Positions 1 to 8,211 of a stretch of DNA of 64,000 nucleotides are shown piece by piece. The position numbers and the translations under genes are program-made. This DNA is from Ga0077555 sp050187415 (lineage in GTDB: Bacteria > Pseudomonadota > Alphaproteobacteria > Rhizobiales > Hyphomicrobiaceae). The first letter of the stretch is position 1. Every line of letters starts with the position of its first letter. A model generated the notes under the pieces. It ran no database searches. It saw only the letters and a program-made list of their open reading frames with translations, and was not told the DNA's origin. Location of the stretch: positions 44,999 to 108,998 of the forward strand of contig JBFWXN010000009.1 in assembly GCA_050187415.1 (NCBI GenBank), read 5' to 3'.

Positions 1-585
1 GGCGCCTTGACACCCGACGAGCAGTCGCTGGCCGGCCAGGCCCGCTCGCTCGCCCAATGGCACGAGAATTCCCGCTGTTGCGGCAAATGCGGTTCGACGA
101 CCCTTATCAAGGACGCCGGCTGGCGGCGCAAATGCTGGGGCTGCGGCCTCGATTGGTTCCCGCGTACCGATCCCGTGGTGATCATGCTCGTGACCGACGG
201 CGAGCGCTGCATCCTTGCTCATGAGCACCGCTACGCGCCGGGCATGTACTCAACGCTTGCCGGTTTTCTCGAACCCGGCGAGGACATCGAGCACGCGGTT
301 CGCCGCGAGGTGCTCGAGGAGACCGGCATCATCGTCGGTCGCGTCGATTACTATCGCAGCCAGCCCTGGCCCTTTCCCCATTCGCTCATGCTCGGCTGCA
401 TCGCGCACGCTGAGACGACCGAGCTCCATGTCGATTTGACGGAACTCGCGGACGCACGCTGGTTCTCACGCGCCGAGGCGCTCAGCATGATCGAGGGCAC
501 CCACCCGGAAAAGCTGACGGCTCCCGGCCGTCACGCCATCGCCCACGTGCTCGTTCGCGCCTTCGTCGAGGGCAAGACGAGCTGA
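1..585 (+). CDS. nudC: NAD(+) diphosphatase NudC, C-terminal part (cut by window edge)
   Basis: Nudix hydrolase that cleaves NAD(H) to NMN(H) and AMP and can remove NAD caps from RNA. The frame is open from base 1, so the N-terminal domain lies outside the window and the TTG at 7 is probably not the true start. Seen here: a four-Cys zinc ribbon (CGKC ... CWGC), then a complete Nudix box (G-x5-E-x7-REVLEETGI, with GFLEPGE at its start), then SQPWPFPHSLM, the array that separates NudC from other Nudix enzymes. Ends with TGA at 585. The family is usually about 260-320 residues, of which about 195 are seen. Family assignment is firm. Confidence 0.9.
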   Translation, partial: GALTPDEQSLAGQARSLAQWHENSRCCGKCGSTTLIKDAGWRRKCWGCGLDWFPRTDPVVIMLVTDGERCILAHEHRYAPGMYSTLAGFLEPGEDIEHAVRREVLEETGIIVGRVDYYRSQPWPFPHSLMLGCIAHAETTELHVDLTELADARWFSRAEALSMIEGTHPEKLTAPGRHAIAHVLVRAFVEGKTS

Positions 586-784
586 GTGACGATGACCGCT
601 CCCGTTTCGACTCTCTCGGCGGACGTGGATTTCGTGTGCGCTCCGCGCCCCGCCCAGTCATCGGACGGTCAACAGGTTGGCATCCCTTTTCCGGCCGCGT
701 GCGCGGATGGGGAGTGGCATCGGACGGCGGGACGGCTTAGCCTGCCGCTACCGTCGAACAACCGCGAGCCGTGGATGCCGAGAC

Positions 785-1675
785 ATGAAAAGCCCTGTTA
801 CATTCTACAGCGAAGGCCACAAGCTCACCGGCGACCTTTACCTCCCGGATGACCTGCCGAAGGGCGACAAGCGTGCCGGGATCGTGCTCTGCCACGGCTA
901 TACCGGCGTCAAGGATCTCTACTTGCCCGACAACGCGCGCGTCCTGAACGATGCCGGTTATGTCGTGCTGACCTTCGACTACAAGGGCTGGGGCGAGAGC
1001 GAGGGCACGCGGAGCCGCCTTGCTCCGATGAGCCGGGTCGCCGACGTGCAGGCCGCCATGACCTTCCTTGGCCTCAACGCCAATGTCGATGCGGACCGTC
1101 TCGGCATTTACGGCACGAGCTACGGAGGCGCGACCGTCGTCTGGACCGCGGCCATCGATCCGCGGGTGAAATGCGTCGTCTCGTGCGTGGGCATCGGCAA
1201 TGGAGCGCGCTGGATGCGGTCCGTGCGACGGCCCGACGAGTGGATCGATCTGCTGGCACGCTCGAAGCGGGATCGCGAGACGCGCGTGCTCACCGGCAAA
1301 TCGGAGTACGTCGCACGCGAGGACGTCCTGCTGCCCGATCGGCAGTCGGCCGAACTTGCCGCGGCCGCACGCAAGAACAACCCCAACGCCGTCGGCACCA
1401 TTCCGCTCGAATACATTGACGAAACGGCGCAGTTCAACCCGGAGTGGGTCGTCGACCGGATCGCGCCGCGGCCTCTACTGCTGATTACCACGGATGACGA
1501 TCGCTTGGTCCCGCCGGAGGAATCGCAGGCGCTCTATGCCAAGGCAGGCGAGCCGAAAAAGCTCGTCACGCTTAACGGCTGGGGACACTATGAGGTCTAT
1601 GCCGGTCGCGCCTTCGAGGAGGTGATGGGAGAGACGACGGCCTGGTTTCAGCGCTACCTGCCGAGCCGCGCCTGA
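785..1675 (+). CDS. alpha/beta hydrolase, dienelactone-hydrolase-like
   Basis: Soluble serine hydrolase of 296 residues with no signal peptide. Visible elements: HGYTG oxyanion-side motif, nucleophile elbow GTSYGG, an acid in the TTDDDRLVP segment and a late GWGHYEVY histidine, giving a Ser-Asp-His triad. The ATG at 785 is preferred because the protein then begins directly with the first beta strand; in-frame codons upstream to 677 encode an Arg-rich stretch that looks non-coding. Substrate is unknown; the family contains esterases, peptidases and dienelactone hydrolases. It lies 199 bases after nudC on the same strand and converges on ccr. Confidence 0.85.
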   Translation: MKSPVTFYSEGHKLTGDLYLPDDLPKGDKRAGIVLCHGYTGVKDLYLPDNARVLNDAGYVVLTFDYKGWGESEGTRSRLAPMSRVADVQAAMTFLGLNANVDADRLGIYGTSYGGATVVWTAAIDPRVKCVVSCVGIGNGARWMRSVRRPDEWIDLLARSKRDRETRVLTGKSEYVAREDVLLPDRQSAELAAAARKNNPNAVGTIPLEYIDETAQFNPEWVVDRIAPRPLLLITTDDDRLVPPEESQALYAKAGEPKKLVTLNGWGHYEVYAGRAFEEVMGETTAWFQRYLPSRA

Positions 1676-1730
1676 TCACCACCGGTTGCGCCGCATCGAA
1701 CGCGTGCGCGCCTGCGCGTTCTGCCGAGAT

Positions 1731-1760
1731 AAAAAAGTGGCGCGGCTTTCTTCCCGCGCC
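1731..1760 (-). terminator. Rho-independent terminator of ccr
   Basis: On the minus strand GGCGCGG (1760-1754) pairs with CCGCGCC (1745-1739) across a short loop, followed by a T run (1736-1731). It lies about 30 bases after the ccr stop codon. Confidence 0.6.
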
Positions 1761-1788
1761 GTTTGCGATCATGCCTCGGCGTAGCCGG

Positions 1789-3099
1789 TCAGCCGAACCG
1801 GGCCTTGGAAACTTCCAGCACGTCCTCGTAGGTTCTCAAGCCCGTAATCGGCGCGTTGACGAGAACCGCCATGTTGCCGGGCTTGTGCTCATTTTTGCGC
1901 ATGCGCATGTGCGCCTTAGGGATCTGATCCCAGCCGAACACTTCCGACATACAAGGATCGATGCGCCTCTCGACGACCAGCTTGTTCGCTTGCGCCGCCT
2001 GCAAGAGATTGGCGAAATGACTGCCCTGAACGCGCTTCTGGTGCATCCAGAGATAGCGCGCGTCCATGGTCAGGTTATAGCCTGTCGTGCCGGCGCAGAT
2101 CACCACCATGCCGCCGCGCTTTACAACGAGTACAGAAACCGGAAACGTCGATTCACCCGGGTGCTCGAACACGAAGTCGACGTTGTTGCCTTTGCCGGTG
2201 ATTTCCCAGATCGCCTTCCCGAACTGGCGAGCTTCACTCATCCAGGCCTTTTCCTCCGCTGTACCGACCGGCGGTAGCTGGCCCCAGCACTTGAATTTCT
2301 TGCGGTTGATGACGCCCTTGGCGCCGAGCTGCATGACGAAATCGCGTTTGTCGTCCTCCGAGACGACCCCGATGGCGTTGGCACCTGCCGTCGCGCAGAG
2401 CTGGATCGCGAACGAGCCGAGACCGCCCGACGCGCCCCATACCAGAACGTTGTGACCAGGGCGCAGGATGTGCGGCCTATGCCCGAACAGCATTCTGTAG
2501 GCGGTAGCCAGCGTCAGCGTATAGCAGGCGCTTTCTTCCCACGTCAGATGTCTCGGCCTCTCCATGAGCTGCCGATCCTGTACCCGTGTGAACTGAGAGA
2601 ACGATCCGTCAGGCGTCTCGTATCCCCAGATGCGCTGCGACGGCGAGAACATCGGGTCACCGCCGTTGCACTCCTCGTCATCGCCGTCGTCCTGGTTGCA
2701 GTGAATGACGACCTCGTCGCCGACCTTCCAGCGTTTCACCTTCGACCCGACCGCCCAGACGATGCCGGAAGCATCGGAGCCAGCTATGTGAAACGGATTC
2801 TTGTGCACGTCGCGGATGGGTGAGATCGGCGTGCCGAGCGCCGCCCAGACGCCGTTGTAATTGACCCCGGCAGCCATCACGAGAACGAGCACGTCGTGGC
2901 TGTCGAGCTCCCAAGTCGGCACGACCTCGATCTGCATCGCCGTATCGGGCTCGCCGTGCCGCTCCTCGCGGATGGTCCAGGCATGCATCTTCGAAGGCAC
3001 ATGCCCGAGGGGCGGAATTTCGCCGATCTCGTAGAGATCCTTCAGCGGCGTGGCCGGCGCCGAGGCGAAGTCCTCTTTTCTGGCGGCTGAGGTCGACAT
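1789..3099 (-). CDS. ccr: crotonyl-CoA carboxylase/reductase
   Basis: Reductively carboxylates crotonyl-CoA to (2S)-ethylmalonyl-CoA with NADPH and CO2, the key step of the ethylmalonyl-CoA pathway for acetyl-CoA assimilation. It is a 436-residue MDR-superfamily protein, the usual Ccr length. N-terminal GroES-like domain, then the nucleotide-binding motif VWGASGGLGSFAIQ in the Rossmann domain; the long, highly conserved sequence (LYEIGEIPPLGHVP near the start, GHRPHILRPGHNVLVWG mid-protein) is characteristic. The ATG at 3099 has GGGAG upstream; the frame is open to 3294 but that extension looks non-coding. It is divergent from the small membrane gene at 3351 and from ecm, the next enzyme class of the pathway. 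A perfect inverted repeat lies 28 bases upstream of the start. Confidence 0.95.
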   Translation of the reverse strand: MSTSAARKEDFASAPATPLKDLYEIGEIPPLGHVPSKMHAWTIREERHGEPDTAMQIEVVPTWELDSHDVLVLVMAAGVNYNGVWAALGTPISPIRDVHKNPFHIAGSDASGIVWAVGSKVKRWKVGDEVVIHCNQDDGDDEECNGGDPMFSPSQRIWGYETPDGSFSQFTRVQDRQLMERPRHLTWEESACYTLTLATAYRMLFGHRPHILRPGHNVLVWGASGGLGSFAIQLCATAGANAIGVVSEDDKRDFVMQLGAKGVINRKKFKCWGQLPPVGTAEEKAWMSEARQFGKAIWEITGKGNNVDFVFEHPGESTFPVSVLVVKRGGMVVICAGTTGYNLTMDARYLWMHQKRVQGSHFANLLQAAQANKLVVERRIDPCMSEVFGWDQIPKAHMRMRKNEHKPGNMAVLVNAPITGLRTYEDVLEVSKARFG

Positions 3100-3127
3100 G
3101 ATGCGTCTCCCGAATGACACGGATACC

Positions 3128-3148
3128 GCAGTGCAGCACTCGCACTGC
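3128..3148. promoter_or_regulatory. inverted repeat upstream of ccr, possible operator
   Basis: GCAGTGC (3128-3134) and GCACTGC (3142-3148) form a perfect 7-bp inverted repeat with a 7-base spacer, flanked by CCGCA and TGCGG half sites. It lies in the divergent ccr/ecm-side intergenic region. Regulator unknown. Confidence 0.35.
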
Positions 3149-3350
3149 ACCACATTGCGGTGCGGTGCACAAGAGGCGCGCCACTCGCGCAAAAAATAAA
3201 CACTGTTTCCAGCACGGGCCCGGGCAATGCGGCCGTCGCCGGTGGAATGCTCATCGGGCTCGGCTGGGGAACCGCTGCCTTTAGCCTTTTGCAACCGCTT
3301 CGCATTACAGTCGTGCGCCGCCGGGCGAGGATTCGCAGAGGCAAAAGGCC

Positions 3351-3671
3351 ATGGCTCTCCTCTTCCACATTGCCGACATGCTCTGCACCGATCCGGTTTC
3401 CTTGGTCGTGCTTGGCACGCTCAGCGCCATATGTGCTGTGTACATGAAGAGGTTATCGGCGCAGTCCTGGCTGACGTTGCTTTATTTCCCCGTGCTGATG
3501 GCGGGGGCTCTACTTGCCGACGACACGGCAGTGGCGCTCGGCCTCTATGAGCCCCTCACGCCCGGCTCCAACGTGATTAGCGAGGGCTTGCCCAGCGTGC
3601 TGATTGCCGGGTTGCTCGGTATGACGGTCACGGGTCTCACGTTGCTGGGGGCCATCCGGCGGTTTGGCTGA
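3351..3671 (+). CDS. small hydrophobic membrane protein, unknown
   Basis: A 106-residue protein with about three predicted membrane segments (around residues 15-32, 40-55 and 82-100), Lys/Arg between segments 1 and 2, and a basic C-terminus (AIRRFG). ATG at 3351 follows a purine-rich AGAGGCAAAAGG. I do not recognise the family. It sits between ccr and ecm, 124 bases before the chosen ecm start and on the same strand, so it may be co-transcribed with ecm. A link to the ethylmalonyl-CoA pathway is positional inference only. Confidence 0.55.
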   Translation: MALLFHIADMLCTDPVSLVVLGTLSAICAVYMKRLSAQSWLTLLYFPVLMAGALLADDTAVALGLYEPLTPGSNVISEGLPSVLIAGLLGMTVTGLTLLGAIRRFG

Positions 3672-3795
3672 GGCGCGAACGTTCGCGGCTGCGAAGATCA
3701 ATTCGGCCGATTGTCGCCTCGCAGCAAAGTTGTCATACTGCGTCGCAGCATCGAGGACTGGCAAAGGGCTGGTCTGGCCGGTGGAGCGTGAGCCG

Positions 3796-5769
3796 ATGAC
3801 CTCGACGAAACGGGACCAGCCTTGGATCTTCCGCACGTATTCGGGGCATTCGACGGCCGAGAAGTCGAATGCGCTTTACCGCTCGAACCTGTCGAAGGGC
3901 CAGACCGGCCTATCGATAGCGTTCGACCTGCCGACCCAGACCGGCTACGATCCCGACCATGTTCTTGCACGCGGCGAAGTCGGAAAGGTCGGCGTGCCGG
4001 TCGCACATTTCGGCGACATGCGGACGTTGCTCGATCAAATCCCGCTCGATCGCATGAACACGTCGATGACCATCAACGCCACCGCTGCGTGGCTGCTGGC
4101 CCTTTACGTGGCGGTCGCCGACGAGCAGGGCGCGCCTCGGACGAAGCTGACCGGCACCATTCAAAACGACATCATCAAGGAATATTTGTCTCGCGGTACG
4201 TATGTGTTCCCGCCAGAGCCTTCTCTGAAGCTGGTTCAGGACACCATCCTATTTTCGTATCGCGAGATCCCCAAGTGGAACCCGACGAACGTGTGCTCCT
4301 ACCACCTGCAGGAGGCGGGCGCGACGCCTGTGCAGGAACTGGCCTTCGCGCTGGCGACCGCGATCGCTGTCCTCGATACGGTCAAGGCATCGGGTGAGGT
4401 GAAGGACGAGGACTTCCCGCAGGTGGTCGGGCGTATCTCGTTCTTCGTCAACGCAGGTCTCAAGTTCGTTACCGAAATCTGCAAGATGCGGGCCTTTACG
4501 GAGCTGTGGGACGAACTGTGCGCCACGCGCTACGGCGTCGGCGATGCTCGCCTGCGCCGCTTCCGCTACGGCGTGCAGGTGAACTCTCTGGGGCTGACCG
4601 AGCCCCAGGCCGAGAACAACGTCTATCGCATCCTGCTCGAAATGCTGGCCGTCACGCTGTCGAAGGACGCCCGCGCCCGCGCCGTCCAGCTTCCAGCCTG
4701 GAACGAAGCGCTGGGCCTGCCGCGCCCGTGGGATCAGCAATGGTCTTTGCGCATGCAGCAGGTGGTCGCCTACGAGACCGATCTGCTGGACTATCCCGAC
4801 ATTTTCGCCGGCTCGGCGGCGATCGCCGCCAAGGTCCAGGAGTTGAAGGCCGAGGCGAAGGACGAACTGGCACGTATCGAAAAGATGGGCGGCGCCGTCG
4901 CTGCCATCGACTACATGAAACGGCGTCTGGTCGAATCCAATTCCGAGCGCCTCCGCAGGATCGAATCCGGCGAGCAGGTCGTTGTCGGCGTCAATCGCTG
5001 GACTGAAACCGAGCCATCGCCCCTCTCCACGGGTGATGGCTCCATCCTGACCGTCGACGAAGGCGTCGAGCGCGAGGCTATCGAGAAGCTCGGCGCTTGG
5101 CGCGATAGCCGCAATGCCGCCGCGGCCAAGGCGTCGCTCGCCGAATTGGAGCGCGCGGCACGGGACGGCCGCAACGTCATGGAACCGTCCATCGCCTGCG
5201 CCAAGGCAGGCGTGACGACAGGTGAATGGGGCGCGGCGCTACGTCGTGTCTTCGGCGAATATCGGGCGCCTACCGGCGTCGCCCAGGCGCGCAGCGCGTC
5301 CACAGACGGCCTTTCCGACGTCCGCCGGCGCGTCGAGGCCGTCTCCGAGAAGCTCGGCCGCCGCGTCAAGCTTCTGGTCGGCAAGCCCGGCCTTGACGGC
5401 CACTCGAATGGCGCCGAGCAGATCGCCGTGCGCGCGCGTGATTGCGGTATGGAGGTTGTCTACGAAGGCATCCGCCTCACGCCGTCCCAGATCGTCCGCG
5501 CCGCTGTCGATGAGAGCGCGCATGTCGTCGGCCTGTCGATCCTCTCCGGTTCGCACGTGCCTCTCGTGCGCGATGTCCTGGAACGTATGCGGGCCGAAGG
5601 GCTGGACGACGTGCCGGTCGTCATCGGCGGCATCATTCCGCCGGGCGATGCGGCCACCCTCAAGGCGCTGGGAGTTGCCGCGGTCTACACGCCGAAGGAC
5701 TACGATCTCAACGCCATCATGGCGGACATCGTTCGCCTGATCGAGAACAACGAAAGCGTCGCGGCCTGA
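3796..5769 (+). CDS. ecm: ethylmalonyl-CoA mutase
   Basis: Adenosylcobalamin-dependent mutase converting (2R)-ethylmalonyl-CoA to (2S)-methylsuccinyl-CoA. It is 657 residues, shorter than typical methylmalonyl-CoA mutase large subunits (about 720). The N-terminal TIM barrel begins almost at once (WIFRTYSGHST, GLSIAFDLPTQTGYDPDH), a linker follows, and the C-terminal B12 domain contains the LDGHSNGAEQ form of DxHxxG plus the SGSH and GGIIP turns. The ATG at 3796 starts the conserved region; the open frame back to 3664 is unlikely to be translated. Assignment as Ecm rather than methylmalonyl-CoA mutase rests on length, the short N-terminus and the neighbouring ccr. Confidence 0.93.
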   Translation: MTSTKRDQPWIFRTYSGHSTAEKSNALYRSNLSKGQTGLSIAFDLPTQTGYDPDHVLARGEVGKVGVPVAHFGDMRTLLDQIPLDRMNTSMTINATAAWLLALYVAVADEQGAPRTKLTGTIQNDIIKEYLSRGTYVFPPEPSLKLVQDTILFSYREIPKWNPTNVCSYHLQEAGATPVQELAFALATAIAVLDTVKASGEVKDEDFPQVVGRISFFVNAGLKFVTEICKMRAFTELWDELCATRYGVGDARLRRFRYGVQVNSLGLTEPQAENNVYRILLEMLAVTLSKDARARAVQLPAWNEALGLPRPWDQQWSLRMQQVVAYETDLLDYPDIFAGSAAIAAKVQELKAEAKDELARIEKMGGAVAAIDYMKRRLVESNSERLRRIESGEQVVVGVNRWTETEPSPLSTGDGSILTVDEGVEREAIEKLGAWRDSRNAAAAKASLAELERAARDGRNVMEPSIACAKAGVTTGEWGAALRRVFGEYRAPTGVAQARSASTDGLSDVRRRVEAVSEKLGRRVKLLVGKPGLDGHSNGAEQIAVRARDCGMEVVYEGIRLTPSQIVRAAVDESAHVVGLSILSGSHVPLVRDVLERMRAEGLDDVPVVIGGIIPPGDAATLKALGVAAVYTPKDYDLNAIMADIVRLIENNESVAA

Positions 5770-5848
5770 GTGAGCCGCTTGCAACGAGGCGGTACGGCGG
5801 CAGCCGGGCCCGACATTTCAATGCCCGCCCGTTTGTCCTGCGCTCGGC

Positions 5849-6931
5849 CTACATGCGATAGCGCTCGAGCGCTGCCAGATCGAGACGACAACCGTGGCCG
5901 GGACGGTCGGATACGTGCGCGTAACCGCCTTCGATCCGCACACGATCTTGATAGGCCGGCTCGAACCACGGCATCACTTCGAGGAAAGTCGCGTTGCCGA
6001 GCGAGGCGAGGATCGGCAGGCTCATCTCGGTGAAAAGGTGCGATGAGACCGCCACGCCGCGATGCTCGGCCATGTGTGCACCCTTGATGAACTCGCCCAC
6101 GCCGCCCATGCGCTGTAAATCCGGCATCAGCGTTTGGCAGCAGCGCATCTCGGCCATCTCGGCCATGCCGCGCGCGAGATATTCCGATTCTCCGCTGGCG
6201 ATTGGGATCGGACTCGCCGCTGCGATGTCGGCCTCGCCACGATGGTCGTAGTAGGGGATCGGCTCCTCGAACCACGTGAGATCGAACTCGGACAGCATCT
6301 TCGCAAGCCGAATGGCCGCCGGCACGTCGAGCGTCTGGTTGGCATCGACCATCAGTTTGACGTCGGGGCCGATCGCCTCGCGGACGGCTTTCACGCGGCT
6401 GACGGTGACGCGATCGTCCCCCCGCGCAATCCTGAGCTTCATTGCACGGTAGCCGGCGCTGACGCGGTCTGCGGCTTCCCGCTGCAACGCGTCGATGGTC
6501 ATGGTGAGCCAGAGCCCGCCGCTCCAGTACACCGGAACCCTGTCGCGCACCGCCCCGAGCAGCTTGTGCATAGGGAGGCCGGCCGACTTCGCGCGGATGT
6601 CCCAAAGTGCCGTCTCGATCGCCGCCAGCGACATGATGAGCGGGCTCTTGTGCCCGAAGAACAGGGTATCGCTCAACGCCCTCTGGACGAACGCCCCGCT
6701 GAAATGCGGATCGAGCCCCTCCGCCAGTGGAGCCAGCGTCTCGACGCCCTCCAGCAGCATGCGCATCCGGCGACCGTTGAGCGTAAACGCCAGGCCTTCG
6801 CCGACGATCCCCGTGTCCGTCTCTGCGAGCACGGCCAGAATGCCGGCGGATCTGATCTCCCATCCACCCGCAAGGATCGGTGTCTCGAGCGGCACGTTGG
6901 CCGGGATCGTGGCGATGCGCGTCACCTTCAT
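5849..6931 (-). CDS. mandelate racemase/muconate lactonizing enzyme family protein
   Basis: Enolase-superfamily enzyme of 360 residues that abstracts a proton alpha to a carboxylate, with Mg2+. The N-terminal capping domain runs to about residue 120, then a barrel with MKLR at the KxK/R position, VDAN, EEP and GES metal-ligand motifs, and SSHLF supplying a histidine as in mandelate-racemase-type members. The second base position is Arg rather than Lys, which occurs in several subfamilies. Substrate cannot be named from sequence. It converges on ecm with 79 bases between stops, and lies downstream of the MaoC pair on the same strand. Confidence 0.85.
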   Translation of the reverse strand: MKVTRIATIPANVPLETPILAGGWEIRSAGILAVLAETDTGIVGEGLAFTLNGRRMRMLLEGVETLAPLAEGLDPHFSGAFVQRALSDTLFFGHKSPLIMSLAAIETALWDIRAKSAGLPMHKLLGAVRDRVPVYWSGGLWLTMTIDALQREAADRVSAGYRAMKLRIARGDDRVTVSRVKAVREAIGPDVKLMVDANQTLDVPAAIRLAKMLSEFDLTWFEEPIPYYDHRGEADIAAASPIPIASGESEYLARGMAEMAEMRCCQTLMPDLQRMGGVGEFIKGAHMAEHRGVAVSSHLFTEMSLPILASLGNATFLEVMPWFEPAYQDRVRIEGGYAHVSDRPGHGCRLDLAALERYRM

Positions 6932-7106
6932 CGGCGGCTCCGGACTGATGCGTCAGACCTTGAAGCCGACCCATGTCTTGGATCGGCCTCGTCGTCGCGT
7001 TCGGGCGCGACGACGAGGCTCTGTTCATGGCCTGCCAAGGCAACATTCGACCTGAAACGAGCTGTCAGCCTCGCACCGAGGCGTGGCGAAATTCAAGTCC
7101 GTTGCA

Positions 7107-7598
7107 TCAGGCCGAGCCGAGCGGCGTGCGTCGTGGCACCAGAATCTGGCCCGTGACCTGGAACACCAGTTCGCCATTCTGATTGAACCCCTCGCCCAGC
7201 GTCACCAGCAGCCCGCGCTCCGGGCGGTTTCCGAAGTTCGCCAGCTCCGCGATGGTTTGCCGGTAGGTTATCGTATCGCCAGCGAACACCGGCTTTGGCC
7301 ACTTGAGATCCTTGAAGCCGGGCGACGGCCCCCATCGGGCGATGTCCTCGCCGTTGGCCCTGGCCTTCGCCTCGCGTGCGAGGCGCGACCGGATGTTCAG
7401 ACCCGTGTAGATCGACACCGTCTGCCATCCGGAGGCGCACAGTGCGCCGAAGATCGAAGACTTGGCAGCCTTTTCGTCGAGATGAAACGGCTGCGGGTCA
7501 TATTTTGCGGCGAACTCTTTGATGTTCTCGGCCGTGAACGTGAAGCTCCCCAACGCCGTCTCACGGCCGATTTCGAGATCCTCGAAATAGGTGCTCAT
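7107..7598 (-). CDS. MaoC-like hot-dog hydratase (second of pair)
   Basis: A 163-residue hot-dog fold protein of the MaoC/R-hydratase family, which hydrates or dehydrates enoyl-CoA-type thioesters. The DPQPFHLDEKAA segment carries the family Asp-x4-His catalytic pattern, followed by the GALCASGWQT helix. The ATG at 7598 overlaps the stop of the upstream MaoC gene in an ATGA, so the two are translationally coupled and may form a heteromer. A longer frame to 7916 overlaps that gene and is not used. Substrate unknown. Confidence 0.85.
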   Translation of the reverse strand: MSTYFEDLEIGRETALGSFTFTAENIKEFAAKYDPQPFHLDEKAAKSSIFGALCASGWQTVSIYTGLNIRSRLAREAKARANGEDIARWGPSPGFKDLKWPKPVFAGDTITYRQTIAELANFGNRPERGLLVTLGEGFNQNGELVFQVTGQILVPRRTPLGSA

Positions 7599-8092
7599 GC
7601 CCGGCCTCCATTTGGGGTTGCGAGCGGGGTCGGATGACGCACTGCGATGAAGAACGAGTTCTCCATGGTCATCACCAGTTCGTCGTCCTGGTTGAACATC
7701 TCGTGCTGCATCTTGCAGATGCCGACGTTCGGCCGCGATCGCATCACGCGTTTCTCGACGCAGGTGGAGCGCGCTTTCAGCACGTGTCCCGGCCTCACCG
7801 GCTTCTTCCATTTCACTTCGTCGATGGCTGGTCCGCCCATCGAGGCCGAGTCCGCCAGCACGCCTTCGTAGAACATGCGCATGAACATCGCGCACGAGTG
7901 CCAGCCCGATGCGCAAAGACCCTTCACCAGAGATAGCTTCGCCGCTTCCTCGTCGATGTGATGAGGCTGTGGGTCGTAGGCGTGCGCGAAGGCAAAAATC
8001 TCATCCTTGGTGACGGCATAGGCTCCGTATTCGAACGGCGCGCCGACCACGACGTCCTCGTAGTGGCGCTTTGCGCTTTCGTCTATTGCCAT
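7595..8092 (-). CDS. MaoC-like hot-dog hydratase (first of pair)
   Basis: A 165-residue paralogue of the following gene, with the same DPQPHHIDEEAA catalytic segment and GLCASGWHS helix. The two proteins align along their whole length. Paired short MaoC proteins are known to make heteromeric enoyl-CoA hydratases in which one or both subunits keep the Asp/His pair; here both do. It shares ATGA with the downstream copy. Lies in a minus-strand run with an enolase-superfamily enzyme and a fumarase-superfamily lyase. Confidence 0.85.
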   Translation of the reverse strand: MAIDESAKRHYEDVVVGAPFEYGAYAVTKDEIFAFAHAYDPQPHHIDEEAAKLSLVKGLCASGWHSCAMFMRMFYEGVLADSASMGGPAIDEVKWKKPVRPGHVLKARSTCVEKRVMRSRPNVGICKMQHEMFNQDDELVMTMENSFFIAVRHPTPLATPNGGRA

Positions 8093-8211
8093 GCGGAATG
8101 TCCTGGCTGTGGGCTGCTCTTGTCCGTGCAGGCGCGATGTGCGGGTCCGGCCTTACGCGCATAGGCGGCTCACGCCCCGCAGGGCTGTCGCCTGGCGCTA
8201 CGCGATCCTGT

